Of a stretch of DNA of 14,871 nucleotides, positions 6,974-13,968 are shown in pieces. The stretch spans positions 1 to 14,871 of the forward strand of contig JBGAWK010000058.1 in assembly GCA_044227665.1 (NCBI GenBank), written 5' to 3'. This DNA is from JBGAWK01 sp044227665 (GTDB lineage: Bacteria > Bacteroidota > Bacteroidia > Chitinophagales > JADIYW01). Position numbers and translations under genes: made by a program. Position 1 is the first letter of the stretch, and each line of letters starts with the position of its first letter. The notes beneath the pieces were generated by a model that was not told the DNA's origin, searched no databases, and was given only the letters and a program-made list of their open reading frames with translations.

Positions 6974-8116
6974 ATGAAATATATTTTTATTATTTTACTA
7001 ATTATCTCAGTTCAATCTTGTAAAAAGGAAAATCTTAACAGCGACATTATCCCATTGAACGAGGCCACCGAAAATTTGCCTATCAATCAAATACAAGTTA
7101 TAGGAAGTCATAATAGTTACAGAAGGCTTACAGATCATGACATCTTGGGATTTCTGAAAACCTTAGGAAGTTTTCTTCCCGATGAAAACAACCCTAAAGC
7201 CTGGGAGTATGACCATAAACCCCTACCGTATCAGTTGGACTTGGGCCTACGCAGTTTTGAGCTAGACATCTATTACGACCCTTTAGGAGGAAGGTATTAT
7301 AATCGTTTAGGCAATTTACTGGTAAATAAATCTATAGCATCGGGTGTGGACGCACTTTTGCAGCCCGGCATGAAATTACTGCATATTCCAGATGTAGACT
7401 ATAATACCAATTATTATACTTTCAAGGACGCTATCACAGCCTTAAAACAATGGTCGGAACAGCATCCTACTCACTTGCCTTTATTTGTATTAGTAGAGCT
7501 TAAAACCAGTGCTGTAGGCAACTTAATACCCCTATTTACAGAAGCCCTGCCATTTACCAAGAATGCTTTGGATAGTGTAGATATGGAGATAGAAGAAGTT
7601 TTTGGAGATTCCAAAATTCTATATACTCCCGACATGAGAGGAACTTACCCCGACTTGAAATCAAGAATAGCTGCTATGGGATGGGATAAGGTAAAAGACA
7701 TGCGAGGAAAGATATTATTTATTACGTATAAAAATGCCAGCTACCTCGAAGGTGCGCCTAACTTGGAGGGCAGGAAAATGTTTCAATTTAGCGAAGTGTC
7801 CTCGCCGAATTCTGCTTTTGTCATCATTGATAATCCTGGGGATAGTGAAGAAATTAATATAGCTTTAGATGCAGGGGGGATTATTAGAACACGAAGTGAC
7901 GGCAACACGATAGAAGCTAGAGAAGGTGATTACTCTATGCGTGATAAGGCCTTTGCCAGTGGTGCACAAATCATTTCTACCGACTATTATGAACCTTCCT
8001 ATAATGTAGGCAAGAAAGGTTGGACGGATTTTAAAGTAAGTTTTGGTGCTAATAATTTTGCAAGAGCAAATATCGTAAATGCCCCTGTATCTAAAGGAGA
8101 ACTCATTAGGGAATAA
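6974..8116 (+). CDS. Ca2+-dependent phosphoinositide-specific phospholipase C-like lipoprotein
   Basis: A 380-aa exported protein. The signal peptide (1-15) ends in SVQSC, so Cys16 is probably lipidated. The body resembles the bacterial phosphatidylinositol-specific PLC1-like family (TIM-barrel phosphodiesterases). It has IQVIGSHNSYRR (40-51, with catalytic-type His46), LRSFELDIYYDPLGG (92-106, with Glu96 and Asp98 as likely metal ligands), LLHIPDVDY (135-143, with His137), LFVLVELK (170-177) and FASGAQIISTDYYEP (327-341). The C-terminal ARANIVNAP (363-371) matches the conserved ARxNPVxAP-like ending of the family, with Ile for Pro. The expected reaction is cleavage of a phosphodiester lipid head group, on the outer membrane or in the periplasm; the true substrate is unknown. 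It is divergent from the oxidoreductase, and both mature proteins begin Cys-Lys-Lys. The next gene follows after 65 nt on the same strand. Confidence 0.82.
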   Translation: MKYIFIILLIISVQSCKKENLNSDIIPLNEATENLPINQIQVIGSHNSYRRLTDHDILGFLKTLGSFLPDENNPKAWEYDHKPLPYQLDLGLRSFELDIYYDPLGGRYYNRLGNLLVNKSIASGVDALLQPGMKLLHIPDVDYNTNYYTFKDAITALKQWSEQHPTHLPLFVLVELKTSAVGNLIPLFTEALPFTKNALDSVDMEIEEVFGDSKILYTPDMRGTYPDLKSRIAAMGWDKVKDMRGKILFITYKNASYLEGAPNLEGRKMFQFSEVSSPNSAFVIIDNPGDSEEINIALDAGGIIRTRSDGNTIEAREGDYSMRDKAFASGAQIISTDYYEPSYNVGKKGWTDFKVSFGANNFARANIVNAPVSKGELIRE

Positions 8117-8181
8117 CCGATAATAATATATGTCACTGGATAGCAATTATAATAAACCTACTTCATATTCGTTATAAAAGG

Positions 8182-9162
8182 ATGAGGGTTACATTTTTTC
8201 TTTTATTAAGTATCTTATGCTTTAGCGTACAAGCACAAATACCTAAAACTACATTTTCTACATACAGTGTTGATGCTACGCAATGCACAGTATTAGCACA
8301 TGAACAGTCGCGTATATATATTCCTAAATACTGTTTTTCGTTAAAAGGGAAAGCCTACGAAGGCATGGTAAATATTTATTATCGTCAATTTACGGATGCA
8401 CTAGACATCGTGATAAATGCGCTGCCGATGCAGTACGCTACACCACAGGGTGAAAAAACATTGGAATCAGCAGGTATGTTTGAACTATATGCACTCGCTA
8501 CTTCGGGTGATACTTTACAATTTTTGCCCAATAAAAATATTATGGTAAGGCTTTATAGTCCATGGGATAAAAAAGGTATGGAGAGTTTCTATTTGTCACC
8601 AAGCGGATGGCAGAAAAATACCTTATTTGCATCCTCACCTTCGGCAAATATCAGTACACCCGATGATGAAAGGCAACTTTGGGATGATGATATTTGGAGA
8701 AATTATGGAAACGACGAAGATATTTCCACGGCTAATACTACGCCCGTTGCCATTAATTATGAATCCATTACAGATCGCAATTTTAAGACACTGAATATTG
8801 ATAAATTTGGGATGTATAATTTCGATAAGATTGCTGACGAAGAAAGTATTCCCATCTACGCCAACTTCAAAGTCAATACCTCAAAAAATTTCTTATCTAC
8901 GATGGTTTATGTCATATATAATCACTTGAATACTGTATTTTATTATGTTCCGGGAAATAATGACCCCTTATTGCTATTAAAAAATCAACCTTTTAGCATT
9001 GTTTCTTTTGCTAATGATGGTAGTATAGCCAAAGTAGAGGATAGTTTTTTGCTGGGAAAAGATTTTTCTGCGTATAGTGGAAAAGAAATTACTTTCCCTA
9101 TGACCAAGATTTCCCAAAAGATAGATACTAAAGAAGAGTTAGCACAAATTTTAGTAAAATGA
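8182..9162 (+). CDS. Secreted protein with a Bacteroidota 'SAGMFEL' (ZU5-like) domain
   Basis: A 326-aa exported protein of unknown function. A Sec signal peptide (about 1-18, cleavage after SVQA) precedes a beta-rich body. Residues 34-142 follow a pattern I recall from many large secreted or surface proteins of Bacteroidota: an IPKYCFSLKGKAYEGMVNIY start, an FTDALDIVINALPMQY strand pair (70-85), ESAGMFELYA (95-104), a region around NKNIMVRL (117-124) and a closing SGW (141-143). Similar domains have been likened to ZU5. A second segment, TLNIDKFGMYNFDKI (203-217), is also typical of such proteins. There is no anchor or C-terminal sorting domain that I can see. The ATG lacks a usable Shine-Dalgarno. 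It overlaps the next gene by ATGA, so the two products may act together. Domain recognition is from memory; no enzymatic role is implied. Confidence 0.7.
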   Translation: MRVTFFLLLSILCFSVQAQIPKTTFSTYSVDATQCTVLAHEQSRIYIPKYCFSLKGKAYEGMVNIYYRQFTDALDIVINALPMQYATPQGEKTLESAGMFELYALATSGDTLQFLPNKNIMVRLYSPWDKKGMESFYLSPSGWQKNTLFASSPSANISTPDDERQLWDDDIWRNYGNDEDISTANTTPVAINYESITDRNFKTLNIDKFGMYNFDKIADEESIPIYANFKVNTSKNFLSTMVYVIYNHLNTVFYYVPGNNDPLLLLKNQPFSIVSFANDGSIAKVEDSFLLGKDFSAYSGKEITFPMTKISQKIDTKEELAQILVK

Positions 9163-9782
9163 GGTGTTTTAAAATATGTGTATTTGTTTTTGCCACTATT
9201 ATAGCAAATAGTCAGGGGTTGCAGCCAGACTCTACGGAATACACCTTGAATCTAGATATTCACGAAAATGTATATCTCAAGGATGCCGTCATGCAATTAC
9301 TGGAAGGCTACTGCGCAGGAAGTTTTCAGGCCTATTATCCTACGTATGAAAAAAATGAGGTTTTGCATCATGATTTTATGGCTCATTACCAAATGGAATA
9401 TATGCAGACAAACGACGATTTTTGTTGGCAAAATTTCTGCACTCATCCCGATATACAAAATTTTTACACACTATTTTCTAAGAAGATAAAAATCAAAGAA
9501 TATCAATATTTCAACCAAAATCGTACTTTGATACAACGTGAGGTAGCATGGATACAGCTATACTATGAAGGTATGGACAATAGTGGTAACTGGCATCTTT
9601 TCCCTAGCATAAAATTTTGGTTGCGTGAAGTAGGGAATCATATATATATCTATCACAAAGATTACGGTAAAAAGTATTCCTTACAACAAGTAGTAGATAA
9701 TAATTTTTTTATTAAAAATGAACAGTTTCCAGCTGTCCCACAGCAAAAAGTCATCAGGAATGATGACTATGAAACGCATTAG
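9159..9782 (+). CDS. Secreted protein of unknown function, possibly GldN-like
   Basis: A 207-aa protein with a Sec signal peptide (about 1-18, cleavage near ANSQ). The mature part is rich in Tyr, Phe, Trp and His. DAVMQLLEGYCAGSFQAYYP (42-61) and the later IKEYQYFNQNR, QREVAWIQLYYEG and GNWHLFPSIKFWLRE (112-157) have the same order and spacing as parts of GldN/PorN, a periplasmic ring protein of the type 9 secretion and gliding machinery. In those proteins I recall an 'xGxxxAY' helix, an IKEDWFFDKxR segment, a 'GIAP' strand and a 'PxFWxYFPExR' strand. The match is faint and from memory, so the family is not assigned. Four cysteines (Cys7 in the signal, then 52, 89, 94) are present. The ATGA overlap with the preceding secreted protein suggests coupled expression. 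rsmG follows after 15 nt. Confidence 0.65.
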   Translation: MRCFKICVFVFATIIANSQGLQPDSTEYTLNLDIHENVYLKDAVMQLLEGYCAGSFQAYYPTYEKNEVLHHDFMAHYQMEYMQTNDDFCWQNFCTHPDIQNFYTLFSKKIKIKEYQYFNQNRTLIQREVAWIQLYYEGMDNSGNWHLFPSIKFWLREVGNHIYIYHKDYGKKYSLQQVVDNNFFIKNEQFPAVPQQKVIRNDDYETH

Positions 9783-9797
9783 CATTATTTTTGTGAG

Positions 9798-10400
9798 GTG
9801 GAAGCTCTCTTGCTTAAATATTTCTCAGAACTCAGCCCCCAGCAAATTTACAACCTGACCTCTCTTCATGAATTGTATAAAGACTGGAATCAAAAGATAA
9901 ATGTAATATCTCGTAAAGATATGGGTAATTTTTTTGTACATCATGTCTTGCATAGCCTTTCTATTCTGAAAATAATTTCTGACAAGAAGATACAGACTAT
10001 ATTGGATGTAGGTACGGGAGGAGGATTTCCTGGTATTCCTCTTGCCATAGCTATGCCTCATGTGCAATTTGTACTGCTAGACTCTATTCAGAAAAAAATC
10101 AATGTTGTACGGGAGGTGAGTAATAACTTGAAATTAACCAATGTGACAGCCGTATGTGAGCGTATGGAGCATCATAAGCCTCGTTATGATGCTATCGTAT
10201 CTAGAGCTGTAGCACCTACGGCGCAGCTTATGGCATGGACACAGCAAAATGTAAAAAAAAGTAGTTGCTATTATTTTCTTAAAGGGGGTGATTTGGATGC
10301 CGAATTAGCAGGAATTAAGTGCTGTACCACTATGGATTTAAACAGCCTGTTTGAAGAAGATTTTTTTGCTACAAAAAAACTAGTAACTATTAAAGTTTAA
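9798..10400 (+). CDS. rsmG: 16S rRNA (guanine(527)-N7)-methyltransferase RsmG
   Basis: A 200-aa SAM-dependent methyltransferase that methylates N7 of G527 in 16S rRNA; loss in other bacteria gives low-level streptomycin resistance. The N-terminal helical region (ELYKDWNQKINVISRKD, 25-41, then HHVLHSL, 48-54) is characteristic of the family. The SAM-binding loop is LDVGTGGGFPGIPLA (69-83), followed by FVLLDSIQKKINVV (91-104). DAIVSRAVAP (131-140) and FLKGGDLDAEL (160-170) complete the fold. The start is GTG at 9798, supported because the family begins about two residues before this LLLKYF helix and no ATG fits. It lies 15 nt after the secreted-protein gene and may be read from the same transcript. 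Its stop overlaps that of the convergent AI-2E gene. Length is slightly below the usual 205-215. Confidence 0.95.
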   Translation: MEALLLKYFSELSPQQIYNLTSLHELYKDWNQKINVISRKDMGNFFVHHVLHSLSILKIISDKKIQTILDVGTGGGFPGIPLAIAMPHVQFVLLDSIQKKINVVREVSNNLKLTNVTAVCERMEHHKPRYDAIVSRAVAPTAQLMAWTQQNVKKSSCYYFLKGGDLDAELAGIKCCTTMDLNSLFEEDFFATKKLVTIKV

Positions 10401-11467
10401 TTTTTTTTCTTTACCTTAATATGTGTGCCTAATAATCTTGCGAGAACTTCAGCACCCTCTATTTGTTCTAGTATTGTCTTTACCATCACCAATAAGGGCA
10501 CTGCTAGAAACATGCCATAAACACCCCATAAATATCCCCAAAATAATAGACCCATGATGATGGCAATTGTATTGATAGACACACTAGATCCCATATATAT
10601 AGGCTCTAAAATATTGCCAAATAATGTCTGTACAGCAAATAATAGTGCCAATACCAAACCCACGAACATCATACTATCAAATTGGATGAGCGACATCAGC
10701 ACGGGCGGAATGACACCTAATATAGAGCCAAACGTAGGTATAAAGTTAAGCAAGTAGGCCAAGAATCCCCAAAATATGGCAAACTTTATATTGAGCAGCA
10801 TACACACTATCGCCGTCCCGATACCGGTACATACACTTAGGATAAACTTCACCCTCATGTAAGTGGTTATAGATTTTTTTACTGTCTCAAAAGCCTTTAA
10901 TATCTTGCCTTGTTTCTTATCCTGTTCCAAGTAGCGGAAGTAATTTTCATAACTCAGAATACCACTCATCAATATGATAAGATATAGAGCTACCATAGAA
11001 AACACCCCAATGATGCCTCCCAGTGTCCCCGCAAAGTTTGTAGTTTGGGCTATCAAAAAGGAAGAATTTAGGCGTTCATGAATACGCTGCATTACATCGC
11101 TTACATCTATGTGTAGTTGATACTTTTTATTTGCATATAATATAATGTCATTGAGCTTGTGCTGTAATTGTATAAATAGCATATCGCGCTGCTCATAGAA
11201 GGAAAGTCCTGTAGAATAGAATACCCATCCTAAAAAGATTATAGAGGCTATAATTGCTATCCATATCATAGTGATGCTAATCCAAATAGGTACTTTTTTT
11301 TTGTCAAAAAATTCCAACACAGGATACACCAATAAGGCTATGAATAGTGCTAATACAAATGGAATTAATACCTGCTGAAGCAAATACAGCAAATACAGTA
11401 TGGAAAGTCCCGCAAAGTAAGTGAGTAGCCTCCTAATAGCTATAATATCTTTGTAGTGAGTATCCAT
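10397..11467 (-). CDS. AI-2E family membrane transporter-like protein
   Basis: A 356-aa polytopic inner-membrane protein of the AI-2E/YdiK/PerM-like family, with about eight predicted membrane segments. Two N-terminal segments (about 17-50 and 60-85) are followed by a soluble stretch (90-140). The C-terminal half carries the family motif NFIPTFGSILGVIPP (241-255), then GNILEPIYMGSS (284-295) and WGVYGMFLAVPLLVMVK (314-330). Members transport small molecules or ions; the substrate is usually unknown, and import of AI-2 should not be assumed. I place the start at ATG 11467, 1 nt after the corA stop (TAATATG). A TTG 36 nt upstream, inside corA, is possible but less likely. It is the last gene of a dapF-corA-AI-2E transcription unit. 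The C-terminus is basic (KVKKKN). Confidence 0.88.
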   Translation of the reverse strand: MDTHYKDIIAIRRLLTYFAGLSILYLLYLLQQVLIPFVLALFIALLVYPVLEFFDKKKVPIWISITMIWIAIIASIIFLGWVFYSTGLSFYEQRDMLFIQLQHKLNDIILYANKKYQLHIDVSDVMQRIHERLNSSFLIAQTTNFAGTLGGIIGVFSMVALYLIILMSGILSYENYFRYLEQDKKQGKILKAFETVKKSITTYMRVKFILSVCTGIGTAIVCMLLNIKFAIFWGFLAYLLNFIPTFGSILGVIPPVLMSLIQFDSMMFVGLVLALLFAVQTLFGNILEPIYMGSSVSINTIAIIMGLLFWGYLWGVYGMFLAVPLLVMVKTILEQIEGAEVLARLLGTHIKVKKKN

Positions 11468-11468
11468 A

Positions 11469-12425
11469 TTATAACCACCTGCGTTTTTGGAAGTAATAGG
11501 CAAAAAATATTGCTGTGACGAAGGCTATAAGTATAGTGCCTATAAATGCGTACTTATTATCTTGAAAGGGCAGATGTACATTCATGCCATACATACTGGC
11601 TACCAAGGTAGGAAGCATCAGTATTACGGTAATAGAGGTCAGCCTCTTCATGACATTGTTCAGGTTATTAGACAAGATATTGGCAAAGGCATCCATCGTG
11701 CTTGCCGTAATATGGGTATATACGTTGGCCATTTCCATAGCCTGACTATTATCTATGATAATATCTTGTAAAAAATCTTTAGCTTCCTCATTCTCGTAAA
11801 TATTCAGAAAATCGGTACGCTGAATCTTCATCATCACCATCTCATTAGCACGAAGATCGTTTACGAAATATACCAAAGACTTTTGTAGGTTGAGTAATTT
11901 CTTTAGTTCTATGTTCTTGCCAGAGTCATCCAGCTCCTTTTCAATCATAGACATGCGCTTATTTATCTCCCTCAAGTAATGAAGGTAGTATTCTACATTG
12001 CGCTCAAAAATCTTGAGGATAAACATCTCTTTGTCTTCCGGTTTGATATTTTTTATAGGATTTTTTTCAAACCATTGTATCATAGGATTTGAGAGGGAGC
12101 TTATGGTGATGAGTAATTCAGGCTTTAGGATAATGCCTACTGGCACGGTAATATAGGTCGCATCATCATCGGTGTCAATGCCTTGATTTACTATGGGCGT
12201 ATTGATGACGATAAGTTTGGCATCATCTTCTTTGTCATATCTGGAACGCTCATATTGGTCTATACAATCTACTATAAATTCAAAGGGCACATCAGCTTCT
12301 CTACTCAGTCGCTCTAATTTCTCCATATTGAAAGGTGGAGAAATATTTATCCAACAATTTTTGGATATTGTGTCTATCTCATTGAGTATGCCATTTTCTT
12401 TATAGAAGTATTTTATCATAGGCAT
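11469..12425 (-). CDS. corA: CorA-family Mg2+ transporter
   Basis: A 318-aa inner-membrane divalent cation channel for Mg2+ (or Co2+/Ni2+). The long cytosolic N-terminal domain ends in a helical stalk rich in charged residues (about 130-255). Two C-terminal membrane segments follow: the first (about 262-279) ends in the signature YGMNV (279-283, GMN at 280-282), the selectivity filter of the pentameric pore. The second spans about 293-311, followed by the basic tail QKRRWL. Length fits the family. The ATG at 12425 shares a base with the dapF stop (TAATG), which supports Met1 over Met3. There is no functional link between Mg2+ transport and lysine synthesis; the order may simply reflect co-transcription. 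The symbol is given on family grounds, since paralogues such as ZntB exist. Confidence 0.9.
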   Translation of the reverse strand: MPMIKYFYKENGILNEIDTISKNCWINISPPFNMEKLERLSREADVPFEFIVDCIDQYERSRYDKEDDAKLIVINTPIVNQGIDTDDDATYITVPVGIILKPELLITISSLSNPMIQWFEKNPIKNIKPEDKEMFILKIFERNVEYYLHYLREINKRMSMIEKELDDSGKNIELKKLLNLQKSLVYFVNDLRANEMVMMKIQRTDFLNIYENEEAKDFLQDIIIDNSQAMEMANVYTHITASTMDAFANILSNNLNNVMKRLTSITVILMLPTLVASMYGMNVHLPFQDNKYAFIGTILIAFVTAIFFAYYFQKRRWL

Positions 12426-13213
12426 TATTTTGGAAGGGCATCTAAATCTATTATTGCTTCATATACTTTGGTGGCAGCACCTTGCAGCCATATATTTTCG
12501 TATATAAGGTTATTTTTTTCAAAATAAACTTTAAGCTCTCCGCCTTTTGTAAAAATCTTGAGCGGTCCTATGGTAAGGGCATTGCGTAGGGCATAAGCTA
12601 TAGCTGTAGCTACCGTTCCTGTGCCACATGACAGCGTCTCATCTTCTACGCCTCTTTCATAAGTGCGCAGCAAGATAGAATCTTGTAAGTCCTCTACAAA
12701 GTTCACATTGATACCTTCGTCGGCGAAGCGGTTATTATATCTTATCTTACGCGCCTCTTCTACTATAGGCAGCGACATGACCTTATCTACAAACTCCACA
12801 TAATGCGGAGACCCAGTATTGAGTATAAAGTGTCCCTGATTTTCTTCCCAAGTAGTGATGTCTATCATCTTCAGTTTTACGCCTTGTGGTGTTACCTCGT
12901 AATCGTGTTCGCCATCTATGGCATAGAACTTGCCTTTGTAAGGCGCAATTCCCTGCTCTAATGCGAAGGCAGCAATACATCTGCCGCCATTACCGCACAT
13001 AGAGCCTTCTTTGCCATCGGAATTGAAATAGGTCATCCGGAATTCTCCTTGTCCTGTATCGTCTAGTAGCATCAGACCGTCAGCACCTACACCAAATCGT
13101 CTGGTACATAAATTGTATATCACTTCCTTTTCCGGCACAAAAATATGGTCTCTATTATCTATGATAATAAAGTCATTGCCTGTACCTTGATACTTGTGAA
13201 ATTTTATTTTCAT
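12425..13213 (-). CDS. dapF: Diaminopimelate epimerase
   Basis: A 262-aa cofactor-independent epimerase converting LL-diaminopimelate to the meso form for lysine and peptidoglycan synthesis, in the cytosol. The family start is FHKYQGTGNDFIIIDN (5-20). RRFGVGADGLMLL (38-50) precedes the first catalytic cysteine, Cys73, in SMCGNGGRC (71-79). GINVNFVE (167-174) and RTYERGVEDETLSCGTGTV (183-201) contain the second, Cys196. Both halves of the pseudo-twofold fold are complete. The ATG at 13213 lies just below a good -7 box on the same strand, suggesting its own promoter with almost no 5' leader. The stop shares a base with the corA start, so the two are probably translationally coupled. Confidence 0.96.
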   Translation of the reverse strand: MKIKFHKYQGTGNDFIIIDNRDHIFVPEKEVIYNLCTRRFGVGADGLMLLDDTGQGEFRMTYFNSDGKEGSMCGNGGRCIAAFALEQGIAPYKGKFYAIDGEHDYEVTPQGVKLKMIDITTWEENQGHFILNTGSPHYVEFVDKVMSLPIVEEARKIRYNNRFADEGINVNFVEDLQDSILLRTYERGVEDETLSCGTGTVATAIAYALRNALTIGPLKIFTKGGELKVYFEKNNLIYENIWLQGAATKVYEAIIDLDALPK

Positions 13214-13221
13214 ATCAGAAA

Positions 13222-13248
13222 CAAAGATACGACTATTATCAGGTACAA
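13222..13248 (-). promoter_or_regulatory. Candidate Bacteroidota-type promoter of dapF
   Basis: On the - strand TATCTTTG (13229-13222) matches the -7 consensus TAnnTTTG exactly, and TTG (13248-13246) lies 16 bp upstream as a candidate -33 element. The box ends 8 nt before the dapF ATG, so the start of transcription would fall at or a few bases before the initiation codon. This suggests a leaderless or very short-leader mRNA. Confidence 0.5.
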
Positions 13249-13282
13249 TACCCTAATAGCAAAGAAATAGTTCTTTCTGTTT

Positions 13283-13960
13283 TTAGCTTATCACCATCTT
13301 GAATCCTACACCATGTACATTCTGAATGTCTATGGATGGGTCTGCCTTGAGGTACTTGCGTAGCTTTGTAATATATACATCCATGCTTCGTCCAGCAAAG
13401 TAGCTATCATCTTTCCATATAGATCGGAGCATCTCCTCACGCTTTACGGCTTGATTTGCATTTTTGGCAAGATATTCCAGCAATGCCGATTCTTTCTTTG
13501 TAAGTGTCACCCATTCACTATGGATACGCAACTTGAGCTCATCGGTCTTTAGGAGGCATCTGCCAAATTCTATTTCTGTTACCTGCGGTGTATTGCTCTT
13601 CACTCTTTTGAGTATAGCTTCTATGCGCAACACTAGCTCTCCAAAGTTAAAAGGTTTTGTAATATAGTCATCAGCACCTAGTGTAAATCCTTTAATTTTA
13701 TCCTCCGCCATCTCCCTAGCGGTAATAAAGATAATAGGCGTTTGATCCCCACGACCTCTAATGCTCTCTGCCAAGGAAAAACCATCTTTCTTGGGCATCA
13801 TTACATCGAAAAGGTATAGGTCAAAATCATCTTTCAATAAGATGTGTTCGGCATCCATACCATTCTCACAGTGCTTTACATAAAATCCTTTTTCTGATAG
13901 ATTATCTTTTACAATATAAGCTAAATTGGGATCGTCTTCTACAAGTAAAATTTTTGTCAT
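13283..13960 (-). CDS. OmpR/PhoB-type response regulator (RprY-like)
   Basis: A 225-aa DNA-binding response regulator. The receiver domain (1-120) has the acidic pocket Glu8, Asp9 and Asp10 in LLVEDD, the phosphoacceptor Asp52 in LFDVMMPKKDG, Thr80 in IIFITAR and Lys102 in DYITKPFNFGEL. The winged-helix domain (about 128-225) shows LTKKESALLEYLAKN (153-167), REEMLRSIW (174-182), the recognition-helix region GRSMDVYITKLRKYL (190-204) and the closing VHGVGFKM (215-222). The sensor kinase gene ends 8 nt upstream on the same strand, so the two form one two-component system. Similarity is to the RprX/RprY class of Bacteroidota; the signal and target genes cannot be read here. After the stop, a weak AT-rich hairpin (13261-13276) without a U tract lies before dapF. 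Confidence 0.93.
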   Translation of the reverse strand: MTKILLVEDDPNLAYIVKDNLSEKGFYVKHCENGMDAEHILLKDDFDLYLFDVMMPKKDGFSLAESIRGRGDQTPIIFITAREMAEDKIKGFTLGADDYITKPFNFGELVLRIEAILKRVKSNTPQVTEIEFGRCLLKTDELKLRIHSEWVTLTKKESALLEYLAKNANQAVKREEMLRSIWKDDSYFAGRSMDVYITKLRKYLKADPSIDIQNVHGVGFKMVIS

Positions 13961-13968
13961 AGGCAGTA

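Noticed and set aside
11468..11503. Longer AI-2E protein starting at TTG 11503
   Set aside because: It would overlap corA by 35 nt with a rare start codon, while ATG 11467 lies 1 nt after the corA stop.
13261..13276. Hairpin AAAGAA-ATAG-TTCTTT as a terminator
   Set aside because: The stem is six AT-rich pairs; a T run follows only on the + strand, where no gene ends, and none follows on the - strand where the regulator gene ends.
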